64,000 nucleotides of DNA from Pohlia nutans (GCA_022496805.1 CM040091.1:21814336-21878335); one strand, 5' to 3'; shown: positions 24,235 to 36,870, numbered from the stretch's first letter. Notes: generated by a model not told the origin, from the letters alone. Numbers and translations are program-made.

Positions 24235-24776
24235 TTAACCCCTAACTGCCTACAACCCTCTCCAAATTTGGATAATTGCAAAGATGTATTATAAAATGAA
24301 AATATGAAGGTTGTTTTGAATTGATGTATAAATGTAATTTGTACATTATGAATTATAGGTTCTATCCATACAATTAGAACTATGTTTGCAATCACCGATA
24401 TTTTTGTATAAAATTTGAAACTTGAAATTCAAAATTCTTTTGTAATACGATTATGAATAGGATATTGAAAATTTGTAAATGAATTCTTGTGATGGATTGA
24501 AATGTAATACTCTTACTATATTTATTTTTGCAGAATCATCGGTTGCTTACTATAATGAGTTTATTTTTTCAAAAGCACTTTTGATTTTTTTGGAACTAAG
24601 GTCTTAGAAATTTTCACAAATCATCTGCTTCTAATGAGATCACACATGCATAAAGCTATCTTGCCATCAAATTTTATGGTATTTTTTTCACTCGCAAAAA
24701 GTGCATGATGGATGTGATAACAAAATTCAATTCTATACATCAATCAAAAACATATAGTTAGACAGCTGGGGGTTAA
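24235..24776. mobile_element. TTAA-class element, 540-580 bp subfamily
   Basis: TTAACCCCTAACTGCCTACAA at the left and GACAGCTGGGGGTTAA at the right, 542 bp. Interior parallels 33664-34239 (TTATAAAATG, TTTGTATAAAATTTGAAACTT, GGATATTGAAAATTT). A second TTAACCCTTTAGTGCC start follows directly on the shared TTAA. Confidence 0.75.
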
Positions 24777-26179
24777 CCCTTTAGTGCCTAAAGTATTGTA
24801 GTTGGGTGCACTGGGTTTTAGTGGGTTTTTCCACCATCATTAATATTGCTAGAAAAATAATGGATTAAAAAAGAAAGTTAATGTACAATTGTATTCTGAA
24901 CTAGAGTGGAGACATTTTGCTTAAATTAAATAATCACTCAATGATGGGATTGCATGATTATAGCATGTCTTTGAATTGTATAATGCACACTAAAAAACGA
25001 GATTTTAAAGGGTGTGTGACTTCAAAATTTAATAGAATTTGGGTTAAATTTTCCAAAATGAAAGTGAAGACTTCCAACAATGACGTATATTAACACTTCT
25101 CCGTTGCAATCTTTCATATCAAGACCAGACTCACACATAATTATTGCAAGTTTTATAAGTGAGAGTAACTTATCCATGTATGATTTAGGGCAAAAAATTT
25201 ATACGTTAAAAAATGAAAGGAGTTGGTCTCGGAGTTGGTACATTGATCAAGATCTAAATACATACACTAACGGATCTTGAACAAGAGAACACAATCCAAA
25301 AAAGAAAAGGAAAAGATAACAATTTTCCAATCACAAGAAGTACCATATAGTACATGTGTTGTATTTGTAAGTATTTACTATATTTTCAAGTATTTGCAAT
25401 ATTGTCACATTTTGTTCAAAGGTATTTTGATAGTTGCACAAATCCAAATTGATTTTTTCTATTTCTAGAAGATGTGAATTATAAATCTCCTAATACGAAC
25501 CGTTTAAAATTCAAACTCTAATTCTTCACGGTTTTTATGTTATTTGCATATTTGACACTTTATCGACCATACTTTGGTTTGTTGGGTACTAAAAGATTAA
25601 GCGTCTTTGGGCTGGAATAGTACTAGGATGGATGGCCTCTCTGGAAATCCCCAACATAACATTCAGTAGCAGACACTGTCCCGACTTTAGCTCTACAATA
25701 GATGGTGTGGAATAATCCACACCCAACAATTCTTCATTAGTAGCTAAGAGGACAGGTGGAGACTCAAGGTGATGAGCAAAGTGCATGAAGGAAAGACAAT
25801 GGGCATGAAGGCTACTAAATATCATAGGTGTTGCATCCTTTGCAATCAAATTACTTTCATTTGTTTCAAATAAACAAAATTAAAAAATAAATGCTAAGTG
25901 AAGTTAGTATGACCACTCACTCAGTCAAAGAGTCATGGTAGGCTGTTTTCAAGTATAAAGAACTATGGCCTTAATAAAAAGGACCGGCGTGAATGGAGTG
26001 TTTGTTCATCCTATCCTTTGTTCATTGTCCATATGACAGAGTACTAGTGATTAGGATTACTCGCCTCTCTCAATGTTAAACACTATAGGAAACCTATGGG
26101 ACTAAACAACGCTTTTTAAAGGGTAGCTTTTTATAATGGGTTTGCATAATTTTGGGAATTAAGGCGGGTTTAGGAGTAG
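24777..26179. other. Intergenic with repeat copies
   Basis: No gene. 25655-25835 is the third copy of the AACATTCAGTAGC-type repeat. 25968-26012 is a reverse SINE fragment (GGACCGGCGTGAATGGAG). Confidence 0.45.
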
Positions 26180-26180
26180 T

Positions 26181-26460
26181 GGTAGTGTTTGGTTGTTTTT
26201 TTATTTTTTGTTTGTATAGTAGGATGGACATGGCATGATGGATGTGCGCATCTGGTATTAATGTCTTTGAGGGTATTTTTGGTTTGGGATTTGGGAATTT
26301 TGAATGTGTCTTTAAGGATTTTTATAGATGGGATGTGTGTGGATGCTCGTGCTTCAACAATGATGACAACTAGTGGGTCTATTTTCCATCCACGGGTAGC
26401 AATATCTGTTATTATGGTTTGATATTTTTGGATTTTGTTGTTGATGGTTTTGGGGAGAAA
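26181..26460 (-). pseudogene. LINE-like coding remnant 1
   Basis: The minus strand has an uninterrupted frame of about 90 codons with KIQKYQ...RGWKIDPLVVI...ARASTHIPS. The same arrangement occurs in another minus-strand remnant near 28160-28556. A KY..L...GW.V.P pattern is typical of the tail of some LINE-type reverse transcriptase ORFs; that assignment is inference. No reverse transcriptase catalytic motif is present. Confidence 0.4.
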
Positions 26461-27900
26461 CGATCATTGCAATATGTAACTATTTTCCAGTAGTGTAGTA
26501 TGTTTCTCTTTAGATTATGATCCTACTCTATTGGCGTCATCAGTTGGTATGTTATTTCTCACGCTTCTTATCATTTATTCCCATGGGTTGTTGGCTCTGG
26601 CCATAAGGAAGAGGCACTGGAGGGACATCCATTTTCTTGGACTAAACATCACTGTAGCAAATATACCCCGTCCATGATTTCACTAAAGTGCATTTTCGTC
26701 CTTCCAGTGAGAGTTCCTCCTAGTGTAGCTGTTTGTTTTGAATTTCAGGTCATTTAACTTTAGGCTACAAAAATGGCATGCAAGTGAATGAGGTGGCTTT
26801 TTTATCACTTATTTTTTATATTTTTATTTGAAAAACATAGTGACAAATTTTTGTTTTTTTTGTACACTCTATCTTTTTCATTCAATATATTGGCCTTTCA
26901 AGAAACCCTTCATACATCTTGGTCTTTTCATCCAGTGCGTTTCGACCTAACTTGCAACTGGTGCAATCCATTGCCTTAGTGGCTACATGAAGTGACATTT
27001 TTCTCATTATGTTCCCATATGGTGATTCTCCTAGTGGATTTCTATAGCAAACTCGCTACAAAAAGCCAAAAAAGAACAACCATGGTTATTTCCCGCTGAA
27101 CTGAAGTGCAGGCAACTGAAGGCAAACTTTTGCTACCGTAACCACCGTCATGAACTAAGCATTAAGCATTGAATTGTTGGTCAGGGTGACCGCAACAACG
27201 TGAACCATCATCACCACACTGGAACTCTGGAACAAGGATTTTTTTTCCGGATTTTTCCAAGGTAGCGGGCTTTTTTCCAGGATACTTTGGTGACACTTGG
27301 GTGATACTTGGTGATACCTAGGTAATAGAGTTATCCGCAAAGTAGTCCCAAGTAGGGTGACTGGACTATAGTTTTCAAAAAGAGAGGTTCAGTCCTCTAT
27401 AAAAGTAGACATGTCAGTTGCCTGAAAAAAACTACAGGTCTGAAGTTTGGAAGAACCAAAAACGGTGCCTTTCGATTTGACAACCTCAGTTTTCCTCAGT
27501 CTGACAATACCTGCCAAAAACGGAGTACAAGCAGCCAATCACCAGGCAGAGCAACGCTGACCCGGCCAATCAGCAGCTAAAACAAGGAAATTGTTGGCCT
27601 TGTTGGCCTTGCTGGCCTACTGACATGCATCTAAAACAAGGAAATTTGGCCCCCCTCCATTTGCGCACGTGGTTTTTCGGTTTCCACAAAAAATTGCTTT
27701 CTGCCTATGTCAGAGGGGATGAGTTTGCGGAAAACTCTAATACCTAAGAAAAATTTGGCTACTCACCTATCCTTTTCCTAAGTAGTATATTTGGATATAT
27801 TTCCTTTTATATTTTCAAATACCTTTCATTGAAATTAGCTGATATCATTACAAAAAAAATTCAGGCCTTCAAAAGGATGCTAACTCAATCAAACTGTCAT

Positions 27901-27906
27901 ATATAT

Positions 27907-27980
<74 letters not shown>
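27901..27980. repeat. (AC)n(AT)n microsatellite
   Basis: Run of CA units followed by about 50 bp of AT units; it is the tail of the reverse-oriented SINE fragment that follows. Confidence 0.9.
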
Positions 27981-27984
<4 letters not shown>

Positions 27985-28115
27985 CTCCGACCCAAAGCTA
28001 GGCCGACATGAATAAAGTGTCCGTTTGTAATGTCAATGACTCAGTGCTCACCATACAAAGGGTCATTGGGACGAAACTACTCTCCCCTTTTGGGAATGGA
28101 TACTTTAGTGACAAG
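27981..28115 (-). mobile_element. SINE 3' fragment, reverse orientation
   Basis: The reverse complement reads AAAAGGGGAGAGTAGTTTCG, then GACATTACAAACGGACAC, TTTATTCATG and CGGAGTTTC, followed by the AT tract. Same family as 45271-45630. Confidence 0.7.
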
Positions 28116-28159
28116 TAACATACTAAAAGTAGCCATGGTCTATTATTGGGGGTTTTGTG

Positions 28160-28556
28160 AGTATTTTTGATATTATTGCTTGCACTGGGTTAGTGATTTG
28201 ACATAGTAACGTAGTGGATTTCCTTTCACTCTTCTCTCTTTTTCTATATATGGGAGTATTCCGTCGAAAATGTTTGGTTGTTTCCTATGCGTCTTTTGTG
28301 AAAGTGTATTGATCCGACATATTGTATAGCAATAGTGTTTATTGCTTTGAATGTGTTTTTTATGGAGGTTTGACATATATTGAATTTTGTTTCTAATTGC
28401 TTCATTGAGGGAGCATGTGTAGTTCCTCTAACTCCAACTGTGATGATTATGATTGGGTCAACTTTCCATCCTTCTTGAATAATACTATTAGTTAGTGGTT
28501 GATGTTTAATAATTTTGTTACCAATTATTTTTGGTGAGAATCTGTCATTAGTGTAT
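28160..28556 (-). pseudogene. LINE-like coding remnant 2
   Basis: The minus-strand frame has NKIIKHQ...QEGWKVDPIIII...GVRGTTHAPS...IKNTFKAINTIAI. It is parallel to remnant 1 residue by residue but well diverged, which means the frame was once under protein selection. Truncated, with no catalytic domain. Confidence 0.4.
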
Positions 28557-29744
28557 GTGAATTTGATAATTGATATTACATATATATTATAGTTAAGAAA
28601 TAGAACAACTAAAATGATGTCAATCTTTCAGGTGTTAAATTCCAAACTTCATGTGGACTTCATCTCTATCCTCTTGGCACCAGAAATGAAGGGTTAGGTC
28701 ACAAGTTCTATATTTTTAAGCACGTTTTACTAACTATCATGTGTTCTTCATCACCCTACTTAATGATTTAAAATTTTACAACTTTTATGAAAACGTTTAT
28801 TTTGAAGATATCATTTTGTTTATTCAATGAATTTGCTAAAATCATTTGTGATTATTTTCATGGAAATAACACTCAGAATTGCAAGAATTAGGAGAAGTCT
28901 CTAGAACCTTTTTCACACTTGTTAACCCCTAAATGTCCACAACCTCCTCTAGATTGGACAGATTTACAAAGATGCGTTATAAAATGCAACTAAGAGGGAT
29001 ATTTTGAACTCAATGCTTATATGTCTTTCTTGAAATGAAACAGGGGTGTAGAAGTTGGTGGTTTTAGGTGTCGTGGTGGTTTAAGGTAAGTATACCTTAC
29101 CGGAGATGAGATAGTGAGAATAGAGAGGGAGGTTTGAGTTTTTCCAGGATGTGCTAATAGAGACGGTGATAATAAAGAGGTGAGGATCTTCTGGGAATAA
29201 GTCACAGGAATGCATGCATGCATCACATGTACAATACTGCGTGGATTGAAAATGAACCTATGAAGCTGAAGCTGCCTTTTTCTCATTTTCTGTATAATAA
29301 AAAAGGTTGCTAGGATCCGATGCCTTCAGCCTCCCCACGTGCACCAGGACCTGCCATGAATAAAAGAGCACGGTGTACGTTACCCCATTGCAGTAGTATG
29401 ACACAGACAGTCAGGCTCCAGTGACCCTGGACAGTCAAACTCTTGTTGGTGTGTTTTTTAATACTAAAAGTGACGGTGTTGTGTTACAAGGGCAAAAAAG
29501 AACAGGGGGCCAAAAAAAATCACACCTCAGTCCGTTGCTCACTAACGTACAGCCTACCCGAGTTAACTGAAAAGAGTGTCTGAAAGTGGAAAGTTAACTC
29601 TTCTTACACTAGAGTTATCTGTGAAGTTCAGCAGAAGTTTTCCACAAGAGGAAAGATAAGGGAAACTAGTATTTTAGCTTGAAAGGCGGAGGAGGAGACT
29701 TTTAGCCTCTTTCTTTTTCTTAGCAATTATAAAGCACTATTTTG
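28557..29744. other. Intergenic with a TTAA-class end
   Basis: No gene. TTAACCCCTAAATGTCC at 28922 begins a TTAA-class element of the 540-580 bp subfamily that is cut off after about 100 bp. 29050-29100 has an imperfect piece of the TTGGTGGTTTTAGG element. Confidence 0.45.
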
Positions 29745-30286
29745 TTAACCCCTAAGTGACGGATCAACCATTTTATGGTCTCTGCCCTTTTTTTATGGGC
29801 TGCCCGAAATAGAAACAAAATTATAGTAAATAATTTTTTTAAATAGGTAATCAAGTCTACTTTCCAACCCAATTTGAATCATGTCAATCCGAGTTAATCT
29901 CCACCCGGGAGAAATTTTCAAAGAAAAACACTTCTACATTGTCTAGTGTTAGAAAACTTACTATTTGGGGAAAGTGATGATGTTCTCTCCGTTGAAAAAT
30001 TTTCAATTTGCAATTTTAGAATAGAATGTCTAGTTTTAACAAATCATACAAAATTTCAAATTCTAAAAATAAAATTTGTGATTCTTATAAATATTTCAAG
30101 TTGAATGCTTCTAAATTCATTATGAGATGATAAAAAGCTATTTTTTGATATTTGACCGTATGGAAAATTACTAAACATCAAGCTCCTCATTTCCTCTTTT
30201 GGATCAAACTTCATCAAAGTTGAAGAAGTAATTTTTTATAACACATTTATGTTTTGCCCTTACCCCCTCCGTCATTTAGGGGTTAA
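29745..30286. mobile_element. TTAA-class element
   Basis: TTAACCCCTAAGTGACGGA and TCCGTCATTTAGGGGTTAA ends, 542 bp, no coding potential. Confidence 0.85.
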
Positions 30287-30399
30287 GAAGATTCGAACCT
30301 TGAAACTCCCCAATATAAAAGGAGCTCCCCCAAAGTTAAATTGAGTTCCCATGGAGGAATCTGGACGTACTCTCACACCTACCTCATGCTCCATCAAAG

Positions 30400-30720
30400 G
30401 AAGGAGTTTGGTGGTTTGTATGAGTGGGTGTCAGAATTTTTATTATTTTAAAGCTAAGAACTCTATTTGCCGACTTTACGGATAACTCTACTGGCTTACC
30501 TCATACTCGTTTTTTCTTCAAACAAATTGCAAAACTAGTCTATGATGAGTTGAAGAATAATCTAAAGCAAGGCCTTGTTCCGCGACGGGGTATGGAACTT
30601 GTGACCTCCCGAATGCTAAAAGAGAGTTTCCACAAGTTCCCACAAGGCTAAGAGAGTCGATCAAGTTACTATTCATGAACAATGCTTGTTAGAATTTGAT
30701 AATATTAGGATGCCTTAAAA
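30400..30720. repeat. Dispersed repeat shared with 41.4 and 42.1 kb
   Basis: GCAAAACTAGTCTATGATGA, GAATAATCTAAAGCAAGGCC and GAGTTTCCACAAGTTC recur at 41430-41463 and 42097-42240, where a TTAA element splits the repeat. Confidence 0.7.
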
Positions 30721-31020
30721 GTTATAGAAAAGAGGACTTGTTTTTTATTAATTCTAATATGACACTTTATAATATGACAAATCCATACTTGCCACCTTGA
30801 AACTAGAGCTTCCCAATATGTCATAATGGAGAGGAACAACTGTACAAACTCAGAGAGCCTGAATGAAAACCTTCCATGATTGGTTAGAAGAACAAAGCAA
30901 GAATGACATTTTTTAGAATGCGGTAGAATGTCATTTTGATGTGTTCAAAACAACATTCTAATGCATTAGAACAATGTGGTTAGAATGGAATCTCAATGTC
31001 AATTGCAAATGTTGTTCTAA

Positions 31021-31526
31021 GAGCATCTCCACCCTTGCGCGCTAGAATGGGCCGCGCTCTCCTTTTGCGGGCCCTGGCATGATTTCATCCCCCACTGCAA
31101 CTCGTGGAACTTCGATGTAGAGAGCGGGCTCTGTAAAATCAACCTCCGACGCGCCGTGATTCAGGGTCTCCTTGGTTTCCTAGTGCGCCCGAAACCCGGG
31201 TTTTTTTGGGCTGATCTTGTCCTGATTTATTTTGGATCGCTTTTGTCTCCATGTTGCCTTCATCCCCGGCCACCTCATCGTTTTTTGGCTTTCGACCCCT
31301 CCACAGTCCAGCTGGACAAGTCGCTGTGGCACTGCTTGGACCATCTCCCTCATTCCGCGGCCCTTTTCCTCATTCCACGGCCCTTTTCTGCCGTGATCCC
31401 CTTTTGTGCGTGGACGTTGCTGGAGGTAGAGTGGGCCAAATTTTTTTAGCGAGTCCCCACGCCGATTTTGAGCCCTCTACTTCGCCTTTGGAGAGTGGGA
31501 ATTGGCGAGCAATGGTGGAGATGCTC
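31021..31526. mobile_element. GAGCAT-end MITE with TAA duplication
   Basis: GAGCATCTCCACCCTTGCGC and GCAATGGTGGAGATGCTC ends, TAA on each side, 506 bp. The GC-rich interior gives overlapping ORFs that I do not regard as genes. Confidence 0.75.
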
Positions 31527-31943
31527 TAAGTTGCTCTCCACTTGTGATGAAAGCAAATCACTTTATTCGTCCATAAGATGAAGGTGAGCTCCATATCAAT
31601 GATATCTCCCTGCAGCTTGTGACGACACTTGCATAAATAAGTGAGAATGAGATTCTTTCTATGCTTGTCAAGATGCTGAGAGAATGTAATTGTCCTTCCA
31701 AGTATATGTCACGGGGAGCTCATCAGGTTCCTCTGTGTTGATTCCTCCACGAGTGTCACTTTTCCCTGTGATTTCTAGTTTTGACACGTATACAAAATCA
31801 CCTGCTTAAGTTTAGTCACCTACTTGTAAAAGAAAAGTTTTAACATGTGTCAAGTTCTGAAGCTCAAAGGGGAAAGTGACACTCATAGGGGAATCAACCA
31901 TATGAGACCCTTGTGAGTGAGAGCAAGTGCTTAGAATGACACT

Positions 31944-32183
31944 TTAACCCCTAAAGGACCAAGAATCCCAAATTGGGCCTCATTTTTTTCTTAGTGGTTT
32001 TGAGTAGGCCTTTTGTGGACTTTCATTTTGTTCAAATTTCATTGTTTCTTGACCAACACATACAATGTTCTTCATTGATTCAAGTGATATAAAATTTGGT
32101 TCCATCTCTATTCTATTTTTCACAATGTGATCAATAGAATTTTTCATTTGAAAACCATGAATCCTTGGTCCTTTAAGGGTTAA
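31944..32183 (+). mobile_element. TTAA-class MITE, GGACCAAG subfamily, best copy
   Basis: TTAACCCCTAAAGGACCAAG at the left, CTTGGTCCTTTAAGGGTTAA at the right, TTAA on both sides, 240 bp. Use as the reference copy for this subfamily. Confidence 0.9.
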
Positions 32184-33663
32184 GTATGTCATTAATATGC
32201 CGTTTTAATATGTTGTTGTAATAGTTACATCCAGATGTTGCGTTCTGAGTTGCTCTCCCCACAAGCCAAAAGTCAGATTCTTGCTTGCCACAATAATGTT
32301 GCAAAAACCACAATTAATTAAGTTAGCTTTGCTTTCTCCTGAACGAAATTAATTGGCAGTTGTGCATTGTGCAGTCGAGCTTTACAAGTAACATGACTTC
32401 AAATTTCCAGTAACATCAGATTGATACCTAGCGTGATTCAATACTCGCTCCAAAAATCTTCACCGTGTCAAAATTTCAGCCATCTCTTTCAGTAAAAAGG
32501 TTTCGAAGGTCCCCAAAGACTTCAAGTCGACGTTGAAGACTCTTCAGGAACTTTGTTGAAGACTTCCAACTTTAAATATCAGTTCGTTTTTTCTGAGCTC
32601 GTGATAGGCGTGGCCTTTGAACGCTACAAGTGATTCCAGTCCAATTCCTGATTCCCACATTATTTGTCTTCAGACTGTTTACTGCTCAATTGGCAGCCTC
32701 CAAGAAAGTCGGAAATCCTATATTAAAGAGCCACGCCAATTTGTGTGCAGAACCGAAAGCTTGAGATTCGTTTGGCTTGCTTAGTTTCTTATTTGCATGC
32801 TGCTGCACGACCACTGCCTGATATTCTATATTTGCAATATTCCAGTATATATGAACTCGTGAATTCCAACTGCAGTGCTTATGTCTCCCACAGAAAATCT
32901 TGTTAGAAATGACATCAACATGTCACTTTGTTTACGGTATTGGTAACACAAATAACATAAAACTTGTGTTATTTCTGTTCCCTACAAGCAAACCTGTCGC
33001 TTTTCACTGATTGCAATTGAAGAAACTCTTGTCCTATGTGACCAAAAGCACTCACCAACTTTGGAATGGCTCAAAATAGCAATGATAAGCGACTAGTTTC
33101 CTTGTGATTATTGATAACGCAAATGAAGTGACATTTTGACATCATCTCCAACAGTGTATCTACTACTGTCATGAAATCTGATGTCTGAGATGGCAGTGGA
33201 TGGTATGTTTTGGTTGTAAGCTGCACTTAGTTACTCATTACTTCTAGAATTGGAGTTGAATTTAAAGTTTTACAGTCTTCTCTTTCGCTCATGAATGTCT
33301 GAGAGAATCCATTCATATGCCAACCCAGTGTTGAAGTCACTCTTGATTTTGTACAAGCACTGGGAGCATCATTTCAGAGGTCTGATCAGAGTTTCTATCT
33401 GTTGATTGTTTATATTCATTTTTGAAGACATGGTAGGCACTTGGGTACGCAACCAGTGTTTTTTTTATGTTTTTTTTTCTTGAAGCCTAACTGGCAACGT
33501 AAAAAATATTGGGAAAGAATTTTTGGCAAAATCTTAAGCTTACCATCATATTTTAATAGAATTTCTTCATATTTTGGTAGTCTTCTTCACAAAATCTGGC
33601 TATCTTCACAAAAAATGTAGAGAAAATATGGCGAAAAAAATCAAAATTTTCTCATTTTTTTCC
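32184..33663. other. Intergenic
   Basis: No gene seen. About 32997-33096 holds a TGTCGCTTTTCACT / AAGCGAC hairpin element related to that at 4956. Confidence 0.45.
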
Positions 33664-34239
33664 TTAACCCCTAAACGTCCTCACCCTTTTCAGATTTGGC
33701 AGTTTTTCAAAGATGCATTATAAAATGCATCTAAGAGGGGTATTTTCAATTTGATGAATGAAAAGAAGTTGTACATTATGCATTTTAGATTCTATCCATA
33801 CGGTTAGATTTGCGATTGCTATCACCAATATTTGTGTATAAATTTTAAAACTTATAATTTAGAGCACTTTTGTAACATGGTTACAAATAAGATATTGACA
33901 ATCTAATATTGAATTTTTTTGAGATGGGTTGAAATGTGATACTCTAAGTGTAATGATTTTTGGAGATTTTTTGGTTGCTTATTTCTAGTACTTGACTTTT
34001 TGAAGAGCACTTTTAGACTAAAATCATTCAAATTTGGGGTAGAACACTACAACATGAAATGAGGCATAAAAATTTCACAAATCATCCCCTTTCCAATCGG
34101 ATCACACATGCACGAAGCTAACTTCCCATAAAAGCTTTAGTAAAAATTTCACACTGCAAAAAGTGCACGATCGATGAGATATCCAAGTTCAAATCCGTAC
34201 ATCATCCAAAATATGGATGGTTGGGCGGTTAGGGGTTAA
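33664..34239. mobile_element. TTAA-class element, 540-580 bp subfamily
   Basis: TTAACCCCTAAACGTCCTCA at the left, GGCGGTTAGGGGTTAA at the right, 576 bp. Relatives at 7035, 24235 and 28922. Confidence 0.85.
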
Positions 34240-34776
34240 CAAAAGAGACATGCCATATTTTTTAGAGAAATCTGGCGAAATATAGCCACTAAAGAAAACG
34301 TTGTACGCAACTCCTCTATCATATGACCTTGATTATATTCACTAATGCTGCATTTTAGTCCAGTCTCAAGTGATGTAATTTGTTTTAATGTAGGAAACTC
34401 TTGTAGCCCTTTTAACATGGAGTTCAAAGATGTAATTATACACAAGAAATGAATATTCCTTGAAAACAATAATAATATAAAAAACCCATAATTTTAATAA
34501 AAATTTATTGCAAGACTTTCCTACATTAAAATGTAAGAAACTCTTGTTTTAATAAAATCTTAAGATTGTTTTATTATGATTACTGTCAGATTCACGTCAA
34601 TCTTTCTGTTAGTCTACTGCTTCCTGCCGGCGCTCTCGCTCTTCACAGGCCAGTTCATAGTCCAAATCCTAAACCTGGCGTTTCTCATCTACCTGCTCAC
34701 CATCACGGTCACGCTCTGCATGCTGGCGCTTCTGGAAGTGAAGTGGTCGGGCATTACCCTGGAAGAATGGTGGCGT

Positions 34777-35055
34777 GTACCAGGAGCTTGAAGTGGATTC
34801 CCTGTGTGTTTCCGTGAGTATTCCCTGTGTAATGAAACACACAGGGAATTTGTAAAGAGTCCACAGGAAAGAACAAAGACACACAGGGAATATTGAGACA
34901 CACAAGGAAAATTGAGACATGCACAGGAAAACTGAGTGTTCCATGTGTCTCAGTTTTCCCTCTGTGCCTTTGTTCTTTCCTGTGGACTCTTTACAAATTC
35001 CCTGTGTACGTAGGGAAAACGTCACAGGGAATCCACTTTAAACTTCCTGTGGTAC
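34777..35055. mobile_element. Palindromic MITE inside the CSLD fragment
   Basis: Ends GTACCAGG...AAGTGGATTCCCTGTG and CACAGGGAATCCACTT...CCTGTGGTAC form imperfect 30-bp TIRs. Inside, TTTGTAAAGAGTCCACAGGA pairs with TCCTGTGGACTCTTTACAAA. The flanks read TGGCGT and GTAACG, consistent with a GT target duplication splitting an Arg-Asn codon pair of CSLD. Confidence 0.85.
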
Positions 35056-35324
35056 GTAACGAGCAGTTCTGGGTCATGGTGACACGAGCGCGCATGTCAC
35101 CGCGGTCATCCAAGGTCTACTCAAAGTGATGGCAGGAGTGGAGATTTCCTTCAATCGCACATCGAAATCTGCGGGAGAAGACGAAGACGACATCTACGCA
35201 GATCTTTACGTGGTGAAATGGACGTCCCTCATGATCCCGCCCATCACCATCGGCCTGACCAACGTGATGGCCATCGCTGTGGGGGTTTCCCGCATGATTT
35301 ACAGCACCATCCCGGAGTGGAGCA

Positions 35325-35567
35325 GGGTGATGGCCTGATATGGGTACCCCTCTCCAAAAATAGTGTGATTTTTGAGAAATACCTTTTTGGTAAGAAAAAA
35401 TCATAGGAGAATTATAAAAATTAGAGGGTTTATAAACACCATGGCGACAACTGTATACACGGTTACATGGTGTTAAAAGACAGAATTTCTAGACACATAA
35501 AATGAGTTAGACATAAGTCACACTATGTAAGATGCGTAAAAGTGGTACCCATATCAGGCCATTCCCC
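35325..35567 (+). mobile_element. MITE with 24-bp TIRs and 4-bp duplication (copy 1)
   Basis: Left end GGGTGATGGCCTGATATGGG..TACC; the right end in complement is GGGGAATGGCCTGATATGGG..TACC, giving 22 of 24 matches. Flanked by AGCA on both sides (35321-35324, 35568-35571). Homologous over its whole length, in reverse, to 47657-47891. Confidence 0.9.
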
Positions 35568-35783
35568 AGCAAACTGCTGGGCGGCGTGTTCTTCAGCCTG
35601 TGAGTGCTGTTCCATCTGTACCCGTTCTTCAAGGGCCTCATGTGCAAGGGCGGCAAGACGCCCACCATCATCTACGTCTGGGCTGGGCTTCTGTCCGTCA
35701 TCATCTCGCTCCTGTGGCTCTACATCAGCCCCAACAGCAGCGTGCAAAATCAGGGCGGCGGCACCGGTTTCCAGTTCCCTTGA

Positions 35784-36549
35784 AAGCACATTTCTGATGT
35801 GCCCATCACAATCCCTTTTTGCCATCGATCTGTGGCTCATGATCTGTATATGTAGAGATGAGTAGTACTCTAGTTATAATTAATTGTGCTGGACATTGAT
35901 GTACGTACCATAGCTAATTAACTTACTTCCCTGATTCCCTTTGATTCATGTAGAGTGAGACGACGCGCGTGACGCTGGTGTTGATGGTGTGAAGGTACAC
36001 CGCGCGTGGTGCGTGCTCACTGCTCGAGTTCTGCTCGAATAATTTTATGTAGGCCCATTCAAGTAACCAAATTCTTTAGCTATGATCATAAACAAAGAGA
36101 AGCCTTCAACCTCCTTGTGTTGAGCTCCGTTCTTCTCCATTGGGTTGCATGGCCTCACTCTTGGGTCCCTTTCCTTCCACCAATTTTGTTTCCCCTTTCT
36201 GGGCTTGTAGTATCCCTGCCTGCCTTTGGCTGGATTCTAATGATAACCATTTCCCTTTCATCTTATGCAGTCTCAAGAAAGGAGGTTGTACGCCACTGTA
36301 AGTGGCAAGTAAACAACCTCATTTCGATTCTCTCAGACAACCTCATTTCCATTCCAAGGACTAGCATAGAAATAACAGCAACCGTGAAAACAAGGAGATT
36401 TGGATATTAGAAATAAAATTGTATTTTAGGACTCAATTTTTCTATATAGGGGAGAAGGAATCATGAAGAGGCAAAGTGATTTCATATTTTTATCCCATAT
36501 AAATATTTTTCTACGATTTTTCTAAGTGGGAAGTATTTCAAACCTCTTA
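35784..36549. other. Intergenic
   Basis: Downstream of the CSLD remnant. Short ORFs only; nothing recognised. Confidence 0.45.
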
Positions 36550-36870
36550 GGGCCGCTTCACACTATGGCTGAAGGTCAAGAGGCCGTAAAATTCCACCAA
36601 TTGGATTGCAAGAGACCAAGCGTTCGGCCTCTTAACACTTCACATTAGAGGCCAAAGTCCAAAGGCTGTCGCCCTCCAAAATGCTTACATGGAAACACTT
36701 TTTTTTACCAAGGTGACGGTGTCTTGAAAGGAGGTTTGGGTTGGACAGGAATGGAAACCCAAACTATGGTCAAGAGGCCGTCGATTTCTTTTCATAAATA
36801 ATGAAAACTATATATTATTGCCTATTTTCTGCAGATTTTTTTGGACTCTCAACAAACTTTGGCCACTCAA
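36550..36870. mobile_element. Harbinger-like MITE, right end lost
   Basis: Begins GGGCCGCTTCACACTATGGC after TTA, with the same interior as 1221-1577 (AAACCCAAACTATGGTC, GGACTCTCAACAAACTTTGG). The right TIR is absent; another element starts at 36896. Confidence 0.7.

Larger units (their letters stand above)
34590..35783 (+). pseudogene. CSLD-like: Cellulose-synthase-like D, 3' fragment, broken by two insertions
   Basis: A plausible acceptor (TACTGTCAG) leads into [18 protein letters not shown], a transmembrane start. Then come [12 protein letters not shown] (to 34776), NEQFW (from 35058), [42 protein letters not shown] (to 35324), LLGGVFF (from 35572), HLYPFFKGL, TPTIIYVWAG and the terminal GFQFP with stop at 35781-35783. 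These are the last membrane segments of CSLD, a Golgi/plasma-membrane glucan or mannan synthase family. Defects: two MITEs (34777-35055, 35325-35567), a 1-bp loss near 35078 that shifts the frame, and a TGA at 35601-35603 where the family has Trp. The catalytic part is absent. It cannot encode an enzyme. Both insertions are clean, so the flanks still align. Confidence 0.9.

Noticed and set aside
31156..31529. Plus-strand ORFs of about 95 codons
   Set aside because: They lie inside the GAGCAT-end MITE at 31021-31526 and have no recognisable domain.
35523..35865. ORFs on both strands over the CSLD 3' end
   Set aside because: They are off-frame readings of the CSLD fragment, whose true frame is shown by the conserved membrane segments.
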